From Pavlovales sp. CCMP2436 (taxonomy: Eukaryota; Haptophyta; Pavlovophyceae; Pavlovales), in assembly GCA_026770615.1 (NCBI GenBank), contig MU631307.1, forward strand, positions 643,529 through 666,442: a stretch of DNA of 22,914 bases, in the 5' to 3' direction. A program made the translations under genes and the position numbers. A model generated the notes under the pieces. It did no database searches. It saw only the letters and a list, made by a program, of their open reading frames with translations, and was not told where the DNA came from. Of the stretch, positions 8,207 to 15,437 are shown piece after piece. Positions within the stretch are counted from its first letter, which is position 1. Every line of letters begins with the position of its first letter.

Positions 8207-8353
8207 AATGTCGTCGCGTCTACACGCTCGGAGTCGACCACTTCTGATACAGAATGACTGCAACCCACTGCCTGCTGCCCTTTTCTTTAGTAAGTAAGTC
8301 GTAGTTTTAAAAAACTGTCCTTCGAAGCATATAAAGCTTCTTTGAAAAGCTGG

Positions 8354-8605
8354 TTAAAGTAATGCATCCAAATTTGACGATATATCCGTACTGACCGGCA
8401 GCAGTACGAACGTATTATTTGCCGGGTTCACATTGGGCTGAATGATCGGGATCGAGCACGACTCGAGACGTACGTACATAGCCTCCCGTCCACCTGAAAG
8501 CGAGATACCCGGTGAAAGATCAAACACAACGCTGTCCATCCGGTCTGCCCCCAGTGGGAACTTATCGGCTTGGTCGCTCGAAAGGTACAGGCGGTGCAGC
8601 ACCAT
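8354..8605 (-). CDS. Small capsid-like protein resembling the N-terminal half of a PLV/virophage penton
   Basis: The start at 8605 (MVLHRLYLSS) is chosen over 8623 because a viral promoter motif lies 24 nt upstream. The product is 83 residues. The pattern RLYLSSDQADKFPLG, then VVFDLSPGISLSGG, then YVRLESCSIP and ending with NNTFVLLP, resembles the beginning of single-jelly-roll penton or minor capsid proteins of PLVs, virophages and adintoviruses, where this region is followed by an ITIPPGxYT motif. Here the frame stops before that motif, which instead begins the - strand protein at 22137-22691. It may be a truncated penton, a separately encoded half, or an independent small virion protein. 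It is transcribed divergently from 8713. Confidence 0.55.
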   Translation of the reverse strand: MVLHRLYLSSDQADKFPLGADRMDSVVFDLSPGISLSGGREAMYVRLESCSIPIIQPNVNPANNTFVLLPVSTDISSNLDALL

Positions 8606-8629
8606 TATGGGACGATATAGCATGCGTGT

Positions 8630-8641
8630 ATATTTTTATTT
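8630..8641 (-). promoter_or_regulatory. Viral promoter-like motif (AAATAAAAATAT) for the 8354-8605 gene
   Basis: Read on the - strand it differs at one position from the motif AAATAAAAATCT found before other viral genes, and it ends 24 nt before the ATG at 8605. With the + strand copy at 8675-8686 it makes a compact divergent promoter. Confidence 0.55.
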
Positions 8642-8674
8642 AATTGGCGAGTAAAGAAATTTAGGTACCCAGTG

Positions 8675-8686
8675 AAATAAAAATCT
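8675..8686 (+). promoter_or_regulatory. Viral promoter-like motif AAATAAAAATCT for the 8713 gene
   Basis: Exact 12-mer shared with the sites upstream of the major capsid gene (21686-21697, - strand) and the penton-like gene (22756-22767, - strand). It ends 26 nt before the ATG at 8713, the same distance as at the capsid gene. Confidence 0.65.
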
Positions 8687-8712
8687 AAAGGTATTAATAG
8701 TACTATATTGTC

Positions 8713-9192
8713 ATGGAGAAAAAGAGCAAAGTAATAGAGGAGGAAGCTACCATTACGATCGGAGAGAATAACACACCGCCAGCAGTCGTAAACGAGACTG
8801 TCACGCTCCCGTCTGTCACCCCCTCGCCTACCTCGTCGTCCTCTACGGCCCAAGACGTACCGGTAAAGGTAAAACGCGTAGCAAGTGAAAAGCAACGTCT
8901 TAACATCGCGGCTGCTAATAAACGGCGAGTGCAGATTCTTGCAGATGCCAAAGCCATTCGGGTTGCTGCTGCGTATGAAAAGGCGCGTGAGAAAGCGGCG
9001 CTTGAGGAATACGCGTTGGCTATAAAGCTATCGGCAAAGTACGGCTTTACCGCCAGTCCATCACCACCGGTCCCGCCATCGGTACCACCAGTCCAGCAAG
9101 CGACCATTTTCGAGTCGGAAGGTACTTCGATCGCGGAACCACCTCCATTTCGCTACTTCGAGAAGCCAGCTATATCGATTCGTTACGTATAA
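8713..9192 (+). CDS. Unknown viral protein with a charged alpha-helical core
   Basis: An ATG preceded at 26 nt by the viral promoter motif opens a 159-residue protein. The first 50 residues are Glu/Lys- then Ser/Thr/Pro-rich and probably disordered. Residues about 50-105 (KVKRVASEKQRLNIAAANKR onward) are Ala/Arg/Lys/Glu-rich and should form a long, possibly coiled-coil helix. The C-terminus is Pro-rich (PSPPVPPSVPPV). No family is recognised. It is the first gene of the rightward block, immediately before the packaging ATPase, and could be a virion or DNA-associated protein; that is only positional inference. Confidence 0.6.
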   Translation: MEKKSKVIEEEATITIGENNTPPAVVNETVTLPSVTPSPTSSSSTAQDVPVKVKRVASEKQRLNIAAANKRRVQILADAKAIRVAAAYEKAREKAALEEYALAIKLSAKYGFTASPSPPVPPSVPPVQQATIFESEGTSIAEPPPFRYFEKPAISIRYV

Positions 9193-9202
9193 GTGTACGT
9201 TA

Positions 9203-9227
9203 AAATAAAAATAAATGTAATATATAG
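9203..9227 (+). promoter_or_regulatory. Promoter-like AAATAAAAAT plus ATATATAG box before the ATPase
   Basis: The stretch contains AAATAAAAAT (9203-9212) and then AAATGTAATATATAG, ending 7 nt before the ATG at 9235. A nearly identical block (AAAATAAATGTTTATATATA) precedes the next gene, so these two genes share a second promoter type with a TATA-like box. Confidence 0.5.
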
Positions 9228-9234
9228 CCTCAAA

Positions 9235-10011
9235 ATGGATGTAACTTCCAAGACTGAAACGGAAGACCCGACCCAGAAGGACAATTCGAGTGACAAAGTG
9301 ATCGAAGAAATAAATAATATTAAACTCACAATTCCCAGGTTCGATGTAGACAACGCTCTTGGTGATATCCCGGCGCCTTTACCGGCGCAACACATGTTCG
9401 CATGTTTCCTGGGGCCACCGAGATCCGATAAAACGAGCTTGTCCACGGCCCTGCTTACACAGACCGCTCCTAAGGTTTACAATGGTGTGTTCGATCACGT
9501 ATGGCTGTTTGTGCCGGCTACGTCTTTCGTCTCAATGAGCGATTCACCGTTCAAAAATCACGATAAAGTAAACCATGAGTTAAATAAGGGTACACTCGAT
9601 GATGTGATCGCGAAGTTAGAAACTGCCTCCAAGAAAAAACAAAACTCGCTTATTATTATCGATGATTTCATGTCCAGCCTAAAAGAAAACACGCTCAGAT
9701 CTGCACTTGAGAAACTGATATCGAATCGGCGCCACCTCAGGGTGTCAGTGTGGGTTATCAGCCAGACGTTCCGATCAATTCCGCTCACGCTGCGTAAGCT
9801 TATTTCTGCCCTGTTTCTATTCCGTGTATCGAATTTACGCGAGTTGGAAAGTATCCGAGACGAGTTAGTGCCACGTGATAAAATGGAATTTCAAGCGCTC
9901 TACAACCACGTTTTTACACCTGGAGCAGACTCGCATCAGTTTATGTTTCTCGACATCGGGAGTGCGCTGATTTATAACAAGTTCGCGAAAATTACGTACA
10001 GAGGAAAATAA
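9235..10011 (+). CDS. A32/FtsK-HerA-type genome-packaging ATPase (Walker A variant)
   Basis: The ATG at 9235 is preferred over the upstream GTG because the promoter-like block occupies that region; the protein has 259 residues. It would pump viral DNA into capsids. A P-loop segment FLGPPRSDKTS occupies residues about 58-68, a Walker B strand SLIIIDDFM is at 138-146, and VWVISQTF (172-179) matches the conserved Gln-containing motif of poxvirus A32-like ATPases. Later FLFRVSN is typical of PLV and virophage homologues. Length fits the family. The Walker A consensus GxxxxGKT/S is changed to GPPRSDKT: residue 65 is Asp (GAT, 9427-9429) where Gly is expected, one base from a Gly codon. This may have inactivated the enzyme. 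The gene overlaps no neighbour and ends 24 nt before the next ATG. Confidence 0.85.
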   Translation: MDVTSKTETEDPTQKDNSSDKVIEEINNIKLTIPRFDVDNALGDIPAPLPAQHMFACFLGPPRSDKTSLSTALLTQTAPKVYNGVFDHVWLFVPATSFVSMSDSPFKNHDKVNHELNKGTLDDVIAKLETASKKKQNSLIIIDDFMSSLKENTLRSALEKLISNRRHLRVSVWVISQTFRSIPLTLRKLISALFLFRVSNLRELESIRDELVPRDKMEFQALYNHVFTPGADSHQFMFLDIGSALIYNKFAKITYRGK

Positions 10012-10025
10012 ATGTTTATATATAG
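10005..10025 (+). promoter_or_regulatory. TATA-like viral promoter block before 10036
   Basis: AAAATAAATGTTTATATATA followed by G parallels the block before the ATPase (9206-9227). It overlaps the stop codon of the ATPase gene and an upstream in-frame ATG at 10012, which is why the start at 10036 (context CAAAATGGG) is preferred. Confidence 0.5.
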
Positions 10026-10035
10026 TACAGACAAA

Positions 10036-10962
10036 ATGGGAGCCGTGAACAACCTGAATCGTGATAGGCTTCTAGCGCTTACGGACACAGATCCTCGCCA
10101 CAGAGTTACGCATTATCTGCTCAACGGTCGTCCGTACGACGGAGCGATGCACCCAATCTTCTCGAAGGGTAAGATCGCCCCCACATATATGACAGGTCCA
10201 CGTCATCACGCAAACAGCGAGTATTTGGTGTATAGCACGCGTCCTATTTTAATCGACACCGTGCCTCAAATAGACCTTCCCCGCCTCCCTCGAGATCCAA
10301 AAACAATATACAACGCGTACCAAGATGCAGGGGTGTATGACGACGTTCTCAACAATGTGAGTGGTCAACCGGCATTGAATCGCTCTATAATCCCAGCGCG
10401 ATTGGTGCCGCCGATGCTAAGCGGGAGAGATCGACCCTCAAACAGTAACACAACTCAGGGGTTTGTAAATCCTCGGGGGGCCGTCTCTGGCGGACGAGGC
10501 GACCAGGTATTCTACTCCCGGGTACCCCCGACCGTTCAGGGACCTCCAGTAATCCCAAATTCCAGCGGTGTGCTGCCTCCCGAACAACGCGCCCAGCCAC
10601 CATACGGGTCACCAGTGGTTCAAGGCTTCCAGGTGAATCCTGCAGTCGGTGTAGCGCCACTGAGACCACCACCGGCTCCCACGACTACACTTCGACCTCT
10701 GTTTGGTCCATCTCAACCAATTGATTTTATGAGATTCCAGCAGGGCTCATCATCGTCCCAGACGGCCCAGACGGCTCTACCACGGCAGTCGCAGCAGCCA
10801 CCCCCTCTGGCCTTCATACCCACTACGCTACCCATGACTTCTGCTGGACCAAAGATGCCTTCTTCGCCCTCTACGCCCCCCACACCCCCTGCGTCATACG
10901 AAACTGGCTCGTCACGGGGGTCTGGATCTAGGTCGGGCAGTCGGCCGGCAGGGGTGAACTAA
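10036..10962 (+). CDS. Unknown viral protein with Pro/Ser-rich C-terminal tail
   Basis: The start at 10036 is chosen because the upstream ATG at 10012 lies in the TATA-like block; the protein has 308 residues. Residues 1 to about 125 look folded, with conserved-looking stretches such as RHRVTHYLLNGRPYDG and EYLVYSTRPILIDT. From about residue 130 the sequence is rich in Pro, Ser, Gln and Thr and ends in a Ser/Gly/Arg tail (GSSRGSGSRSGSRP), so it is probably disordered. No known family is recognised. Placement straight after the packaging ATPase makes a structural role plausible but unproven. Confidence 0.6.
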   Translation: MGAVNNLNRDRLLALTDTDPRHRVTHYLLNGRPYDGAMHPIFSKGKIAPTYMTGPRHHANSEYLVYSTRPILIDTVPQIDLPRLPRDPKTIYNAYQDAGVYDDVLNNVSGQPALNRSIIPARLVPPMLSGRDRPSNSNTTQGFVNPRGAVSGGRGDQVFYSRVPPTVQGPPVIPNSSGVLPPEQRAQPPYGSPVVQGFQVNPAVGVAPLRPPPAPTTTLRPLFGPSQPIDFMRFQQGSSSSQTAQTALPRQSQQPPPLAFIPTTLPMTSAGPKMPSSPSTPPTPPASYETGSSRGSGSRSGSRPAGVN

Positions 10963-10971
10963 CAAGGACTG

Positions 10972-11226
10972 ATGGCCAGGCAGGCCGAAATTGAGAGGCT
11001 GAATATAGACTTTACCGCAGCTGATTACGCGACAATGAGGCTTCTCAGTGACCGAAGGAATTTCCCGCCAAGGAGTAATGCCGAGGTAGAAGAACAGAGC
11101 CAGCGATTTGTAAATTACCCAGATTTATTGAGACCTATAATGGATCGATATGGTGACATGCAGACCATACGCGCACGCATCGCAGTCGGAGCGGTCTACG
11201 GGGTGCACAAAATTATTGTTCCGTAG
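10972..11226 (+). CDS. Small unknown viral protein
   Basis: An 84-residue frame starts at an ATG 10 nt after the previous stop. The composition is balanced and mostly helical (EIERLNIDFTAADYATMRLL, then YPDLLRPIMDRYGDMQTI). No motif or transmembrane segment is seen. The short spacing suggests co-expression with the preceding gene. It is probably real because it fills the space exactly between two viral genes and stops just before an A-tract spacer. Confidence 0.5.
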   Translation: MARQAEIERLNIDFTAADYATMRLLSDRRNFPPRSNAEVEEQSQRFVNYPDLLRPIMDRYGDMQTIRARIAVGAVYGVHKIIVP

Positions 11227-11230
11227 GTCT

Positions 11231-11290
11231 ATGTAAAAAAAAAAGGATGAACATCAAAAAAAAGAAAGGATGAAAATCAAAAAAAATAGA
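11231..11290 (+). repeat. A-tract spacer with a repeated GGATGAA-ATC-A8 block
   Basis: Between two viral genes, A8-A10 tracts alternate with GGATGAACATC and GGATGAAAATC. A similar spacer with shorter period occurs at 14519-14591. It may contain the promoter of the fibre gene: an AAAAAATAGA end lies about 25 nt before the ATG at 11316. Confidence 0.5.
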
Positions 11291-11315
11291 GTACAGTATC
11301 ATAAACCTGATCAAA

Positions 11316-13568
11316 ATGGCCAACGTATTCGGACGGCTTAAAACCACTTCGCTCGAGACGGTCGACTCTTATACGGTTGAGACGTCTTCGATCACCGAGT
11401 TAAGCTATACAGCGACTGAAGTACCGCAGAATCAAACCCGTGATATTACGAAAATATTAAAGAAAAAAATACCAATTGTTACGGGAATCGAAGAGCATGT
11501 GTTTCCATTCGACAGTACTCTCTTTGCTGATCCACTTCTTTACGTGGCTGAGACGTTACTTTCACCAACGATCGGTACGGTTCTGACAAAGGCTATCGGG
11601 GTGCAGTGGGGATTCTCGAATGCAAAGCAAATCGCAGAAGGATGTATTTTCGTTCTGGGCGATACAAAGCAGCTTGAAAATGAAACTCTGGTAAACCCTC
11701 AAAAGAGCACTTTCACCGTGAATAGTATTTTACCGACGACCACCGTTTCCGAGACCACATACAACGTAACAGTTTATAAGTACATTCCGGGTTATACAGC
11801 TCAGCGCGTCTTCAGCTGGTCTTCGCTTGACACCCCCGAGGTCGTGTGTGTCAAATGGAAGGCCGTTATGGAGCCATACGTGACTTTTGGTGGCGAATCG
11901 AGTAGCTTTGGGCACGCTGTTCTTTCATACGATCGTGAAACCGGAAAATACAATGGATCCTTTGATCTCGATACAGCGTTTGGTGGAAATCTCTTCACTC
12001 TTTACTATGAAATTTACCGCTATACTGGAAGCGATGACGCTTCAAAGGTTAACTTTAGTCTATACACATCACCTACGCTCAATTTGTTCTGGAATTACTC
12101 GATGGCAGAACGATCCTTTCCACTCGTCGCAAAACCGGCCTATAGTCGTCTCGGGGTCGTTGTAGATTCCAAACAGCGTATTAGCGTTGAAGTGCTTGCC
12201 ACAGGTTCACAGGGGCTAAATAGAAGGCCGATAAAATTTGATATTACACGGTTTATCGATGAATTTAACAGCAATCTTAGTTTTTTCGATATTACACGAT
12301 TTATCGATGAATTTAACAGCAATCTTAGTTTTTTCAACCCAGCAATTGCGTATACGATGATATTTTCCAACTCGGATATCGTGTACGACATTCTATTTTT
12401 CGCAGGTAGCACACAGATCGCGGTTGATCCCGAGGCGTCGTCTAACATTGCGTTTTACTCACAGATTTATAAGCCTGTTTTTCGTATCTGCGGAGGTGTT
12501 CTCGTAAATAGCATCTACACAGGCGTCATATGCCCTATTTCGCGTATTTCTGTAATTACAAACAAAACCAGAGCTCTTGGACTTGACGATTTTATAGAAA
12601 AGCGTTTGCCCACAACAATCGGGCACAATTCATTTTTTTCAGGCGATGTAATTGCCCGGTCTAATAACGGGGAGAGCTTCAACATCGTCGACAACCTGGA
12701 GCTATTAAACTCGGAACTATTGAACTCGGAAGCTGTTACGATTCTATCCTGCAGTGCCGCGTCAGACTCGTGGATTATAAGTACCGATAACCAATACACG
12801 CCGTTCCAAGTTATATGTACGCCGGCTTATAATCCCACGGTTATAAACGCATTGAATAAGGTATCGCCAGCCTTCACTAATCAGACCGCTATAGCAACGG
12901 ATCCAAAATGGCCGGTCACAACAGGTTGGAGAGCGTCCCAAAGCTCGATTTATCAGAACAATGGAGTCTTCGGCGGCTGGAAATCCGTCGACCGTATAGA
13001 CAACACGTACTGGGCGAGCGCTGAGACCTCTTACTCAGCAAGTGGGGTCGGAAATCAGTGGGTGCAGATGGAGTTTCCTTCTGCAGTCAAAATGTTCTCA
13101 CATTCTATAAATCCATTCACCACGCTGAATACCGGTGTACCACTTCAATGGACCCTCTCGGGCTCAAACAATAACTCGTCGTTCGTAAGCGTGGAAACGT
13201 TTCAATTTAATTCGTGGCAATCGAACAAGAAAGAGACCTTCGTAACCACGAACAGTCATATAGCTTACAAGTACTGGAGGATTACTATTACACTTATACG
13301 AACAACTGGGGCAGCAATTCACGCTGTACTTTATGAGCTAGCCTTCAATACGGGATGGTCCATTGGTTTGCCTTCACTTCTGTCAGCTCAGTCAATCGAT
13401 CTAACATCCTTCAAGCTGGTGCTGGGAAACGCTTACGGTGAGATTATCGATTTCACAGACACACCCGTGGACTGGCAGTTCAATCTCATGCTTTTGAAAA
13501 ACAGTAAGGTGGTGAACAGCGGATTGTATAACCTCTCGCTCGCGAACGGAATTTCTAAATTGATCTAA
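11316..13568 (+). CDS. Fibre/spike-like protein with a C-terminal discoidin (F5/8 type C)-like domain
   Basis: A 750-residue protein starting MANVFGRL. Residues about 1-470 are rich in Ser, Thr, Asn and aromatic residues with predicted beta-strands, as in virion appendage proteins, and are otherwise unrecognised. Residues about 535-675 show the discoidin pattern: an Asp/Trp pair in WKSVDRIDNTYWAS, then WVQMEFPSAVKM, then PLQWTLSGSNNNSSFVSVE, then YKYWRITI. Such domains bind glycans or lipids, so a host-attachment role is a reasonable inference. A C-terminal module (DWQFNLMLLKNSKVVNSGLY) is repeated in the next, decayed gene, which also begins MANVFGRL: the two are paralogues. An in-frame 48-bp tandem duplication lies at 12240-12335, and a 15-bp one (ELLNS encoded twice) near 12700-12730. 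The ATG context CAAAATGGC matches the paralogue. Confidence 0.75.
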   Translation: MANVFGRLKTTSLETVDSYTVETSSITELSYTATEVPQNQTRDITKILKKKIPIVTGIEEHVFPFDSTLFADPLLYVAETLLSPTIGTVLTKAIGVQWGFSNAKQIAEGCIFVLGDTKQLENETLVNPQKSTFTVNSILPTTTVSETTYNVTVYKYIPGYTAQRVFSWSSLDTPEVVCVKWKAVMEPYVTFGGESSSFGHAVLSYDRETGKYNGSFDLDTAFGGNLFTLYYEIYRYTGSDDASKVNFSLYTSPTLNLFWNYSMAERSFPLVAKPAYSRLGVVVDSKQRISVEVLATGSQGLNRRPIKFDITRFIDEFNSNLSFFDITRFIDEFNSNLSFFNPAIAYTMIFSNSDIVYDILFFAGSTQIAVDPEASSNIAFYSQIYKPVFRICGGVLVNSIYTGVICPISRISVITNKTRALGLDDFIEKRLPTTIGHNSFFSGDVIARSNNGESFNIVDNLELLNSELLNSEAVTILSCSAASDSWIISTDNQYTPFQVICTPAYNPTVINALNKVSPAFTNQTAIATDPKWPVTTGWRASQSSIYQNNGVFGGWKSVDRIDNTYWASAETSYSASGVGNQWVQMEFPSAVKMFSHSINPFTTLNTGVPLQWTLSGSNNNSSFVSVETFQFNSWQSNKKETFVTTNSHIAYKYWRITITLIRTTGAAIHAVLYELAFNTGWSIGLPSLLSAQSIDLTSFKLVLGNAYGEIIDFTDTPVDWQFNLMLLKNSKVVNSGLYNLSLANGISKLI
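12240..12335 (+). repeat. In-frame 48-bp tandem duplication inside the fibre gene
   Basis: 12240-12287 and 12288-12335 differ at one base and encode DITRFIDEFNSNLSFF twice. The frame is kept. The near identity indicates a recent event. Confidence 0.95.
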
Positions 13569-13622
13569 ATTGTGCTAATAAAAAAAAAAAAAATGTACAG
13601 TCCCTTTCATAAAGCTGTTAAA

Positions 13623-14509
13623 ATGGCTAACGTGTTCGGTCGCCTTCCAATTACAGAGGAACGAGCCGTCAACTTGTTAACATGCACGGCAACATCGTCC
13701 TCATGGCTTGTAGAAGCTGATAATACTCCCGGAGAAATGATGCAGTGTATCGTCTCACCATCTTTATCCCTGGATAGTTTAAATGTTTTCACAGTTGACT
13801 CACCTACTTTTACTAATAACGTGAACATTATCACCGTACCAAAGTCATGGAGGAACGCCGACGGGTGGAGACTGGTAACCTCGAGCACTTTTCAGAACAA
13901 CCCTCTATACGCGGCAAATGCAGCGATGGATAAACGTGTCGACACGTGGTGGGGTTCGTCTGAAAACACGTACACGAGTGCAGGGGTGGGTTCTCAGCAC
14001 ATCACGATCGAGTACCCCTTTGGAGTCAAAATGTCATCCTTTCGATTTGCCGGATCGACTCGCTACCCGGGTACCACAGCCCCGACGCAGTGGACGCTAC
14101 AAGCGTCGAACGATACAAATTTTACCATTCTCGAGACATATACAAAACAAACTGGGTTTCGGGTGTGTCGGTATCGTTTCCTGTTACCGTTGCTCACGAG
14201 CCGTTTAGATTTTATAGAATTGTTGTTTCGCAGGTTAGCGCAAACGGTACCGATGCCACTTATTTGACGATCCCGGACTTGACTTTTATTTCGATAAACC
14301 CTACAGATATCCGTTTGATGTCTGCCAGATTCGTTACGTCATCTTCATTCGAAATAATAGTTGGTGATTGAACTGGTAGTCCTCATAACATGCTGAGCTC
14401 CCCGCTAAATGCTTGGGATTTCACTATTGTACTTATTAAAAAAAATGGCCAAACGGTGAACTCAGGGCTTTATCGACTAACTAGTAGTGGCATCACTAAA
14501 TTAAGCTAA
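13623..14509 (+). pseudogene. Decayed paralogue of the discoidin fibre gene
   Basis: The ATG at 13623 gives MANVFGRL, identical to the start of the preceding gene, and the about 30 bp before both ATGs are also similar (GTACAGT...CATAAA...AAAATGGC). The N-terminal beta-rich region of the long copy is absent: after 20 residues this copy aligns with the discoidin-like part (SSSWLVEADN, then RVDTWWGSSENTYTSAGVG, then PTQWTLQASND). Near 14145-14152 the homology shifts frame (one-base indel) to the frame carrying FRFYRIVVSQ. A TGA at 14369-14371 then interrupts it, and the C-terminal module continues in the same frame (AWDFTIVLIKKNGQTVNSGL) to TAA at 14507-14509. So there is at least one frameshift and one in-frame stop. 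Confidence 0.75.
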
Positions 14510-14518
14510 ATTAAGCTA

Positions 14519-14591
14519 AAAGAACCAAAAAAAAGACCAAAAAATACCAAAAAAAGTCCAAAAAAGATCAAAAAAAGATCAAAAAAAATAA
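14519..14591 (+). promoter_or_regulatory. Phased A-tracts upstream of the lipase gene (likely curved DNA)
   Basis: Six A6-A8 tracts separated by GACC, TACC, GTCC, GATC and GATC recur every 10-12 bp. A-tracts phased with the helical turn bend DNA. The stretch lies just before the lipase start (ATG 14611) and may act in transcription. That role is inference; the periodicity is seen directly. Confidence 0.55.
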
Positions 14592-14610
14592 AGCCAATTA
14601 CCATAGTGCG

Positions 14611-15267
14611 ATGCAGGAAGACAATTTCAAGCGAAACGCAATTGACCTCGCGCGAGCTTCTTACCTCCCGCTAGACCAAGCGGCGTCCTTTGGTGATACC
14701 TTGGGGTTCACGCTCGACACGCAATTGTCCCAAGTCGACACGCTCGTTTATACCGACAAACGGACGGGGCAGCCTACCATTGTACATCGTGGATCTACAA
14801 CACCTCGTGATTTTCTTGTGGACGACGCCCTAATCGCGTTTGGAAGCGGCAGGGAAACACAGAGGCAACGTCGTGCCCGTGAGATCACCGTTGCGACCGA
14901 GGCTAAATATAATAAACCCTCAAATTCGACTGGGCACTCGCTTGGTGGACGCCTGGCGGAGCGTTCGGGATCGCGGGGATCGATCGTGACTTTCAACAAG
15001 GCAGCCGGCATAGGCGACATATCCAACTTTAACTTTACCGGTCGAAGTCAGCCGCAGAAACTAAATGGATCGAGACAGACCGATGTGCGGACCCGCCTGG
15101 ACCCTATTTCGGCGCTATCTAATCTTGGTCGACGCCCGACAGGTCAAGCCCCGCTCGTGGTAGTCCGGCAAACAGACCAGGCAAATAGATTTCTACCGGG
15201 ACCTGTGCGGTTGTTTGTGAATGCCGCGAAAGCTCACAGCCTGAAGAACTTGAAGCAAAGTCGGTGA
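14611..15267 (+). CDS. Class 3-like lipase (alpha/beta hydrolase) of PLV type
   Basis: A 218-residue protein. VHRGSTTPRDFLVDD (58-72) resembles the oxyanion-loop region of class 3 lipases (YRGT...DW..D). The nucleophile elbow is TGHSLGGRLA with Ser110. Asp164 (in RLDPIS) and His209 (in KAHSLKN) are positioned to complete a Ser-Asp-His triad, and TFNKAAGIGD follows the elbow as in viral homologues. Such lipases occur in many PLVs and some virophages; they may act on membranes in entry or release, but this has not been shown here. There is no signal peptide. Length is normal for the viral group. It is the last gene of the rightward block and looks intact. Confidence 0.8.
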   Translation: MQEDNFKRNAIDLARASYLPLDQAASFGDTLGFTLDTQLSQVDTLVYTDKRTGQPTIVHRGSTTPRDFLVDDALIAFGSGRETQRQRRAREITVATEAKYNKPSNSTGHSLGGRLAERSGSRGSIVTFNKAAGIGDISNFNFTGRSQPQKLNGSRQTDVRTRLDPISALSNLGRRPTGQAPLVVVRQTDQANRFLPGPVRLFVNAAKAHSLKNLKQSR

Positions 15268-15380
15268 ACCCGTGCAAAGTAGGGCTCGATGAGGACCACT
15301 CTGGCAACAACATTGGGAAGAAGGAGTGCTTATTGCCGTGTTTGGTCCCGTGCTTGGCCTCGTGCTTTAAGCATTTGTAA
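15189..15380 (+). other. Cys-rich open frame overlapping the lipase 3' end (doubtful)
   Basis: A 63-codon frame with no Met overlaps the last 26 lipase codons in another frame and runs to TAA at 15378-15380. It contains a regular CLLPCLVPCLASC pattern. It could be expressed only by frameshifting from the lipase or splicing, or it may be a remnant of a lost gene. No homologue is recognised. Confidence 0.15.
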
Positions 15381-15437
15381 TCGCATTGCAACATATGTAT
15401 AGTTGATGATTGTTGATGTTAGTTGCTGATATTTAAA

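Noticed and set aside
9193..9234. Upstream GTG start giving a 272-residue ATPase
   Set aside because: The extension translates an AT-rich promoter-like block (AAATAAAAATAAATG...TATATAG); the ATG at 9235 in CAAAATGG context is better.
11730..12799. Antisense frames of 60-100 codons inside the fibre gene
   Set aside because: The sense frame is continuous with a paralogue next door. The antisense frames lack promoter motifs and conservation.
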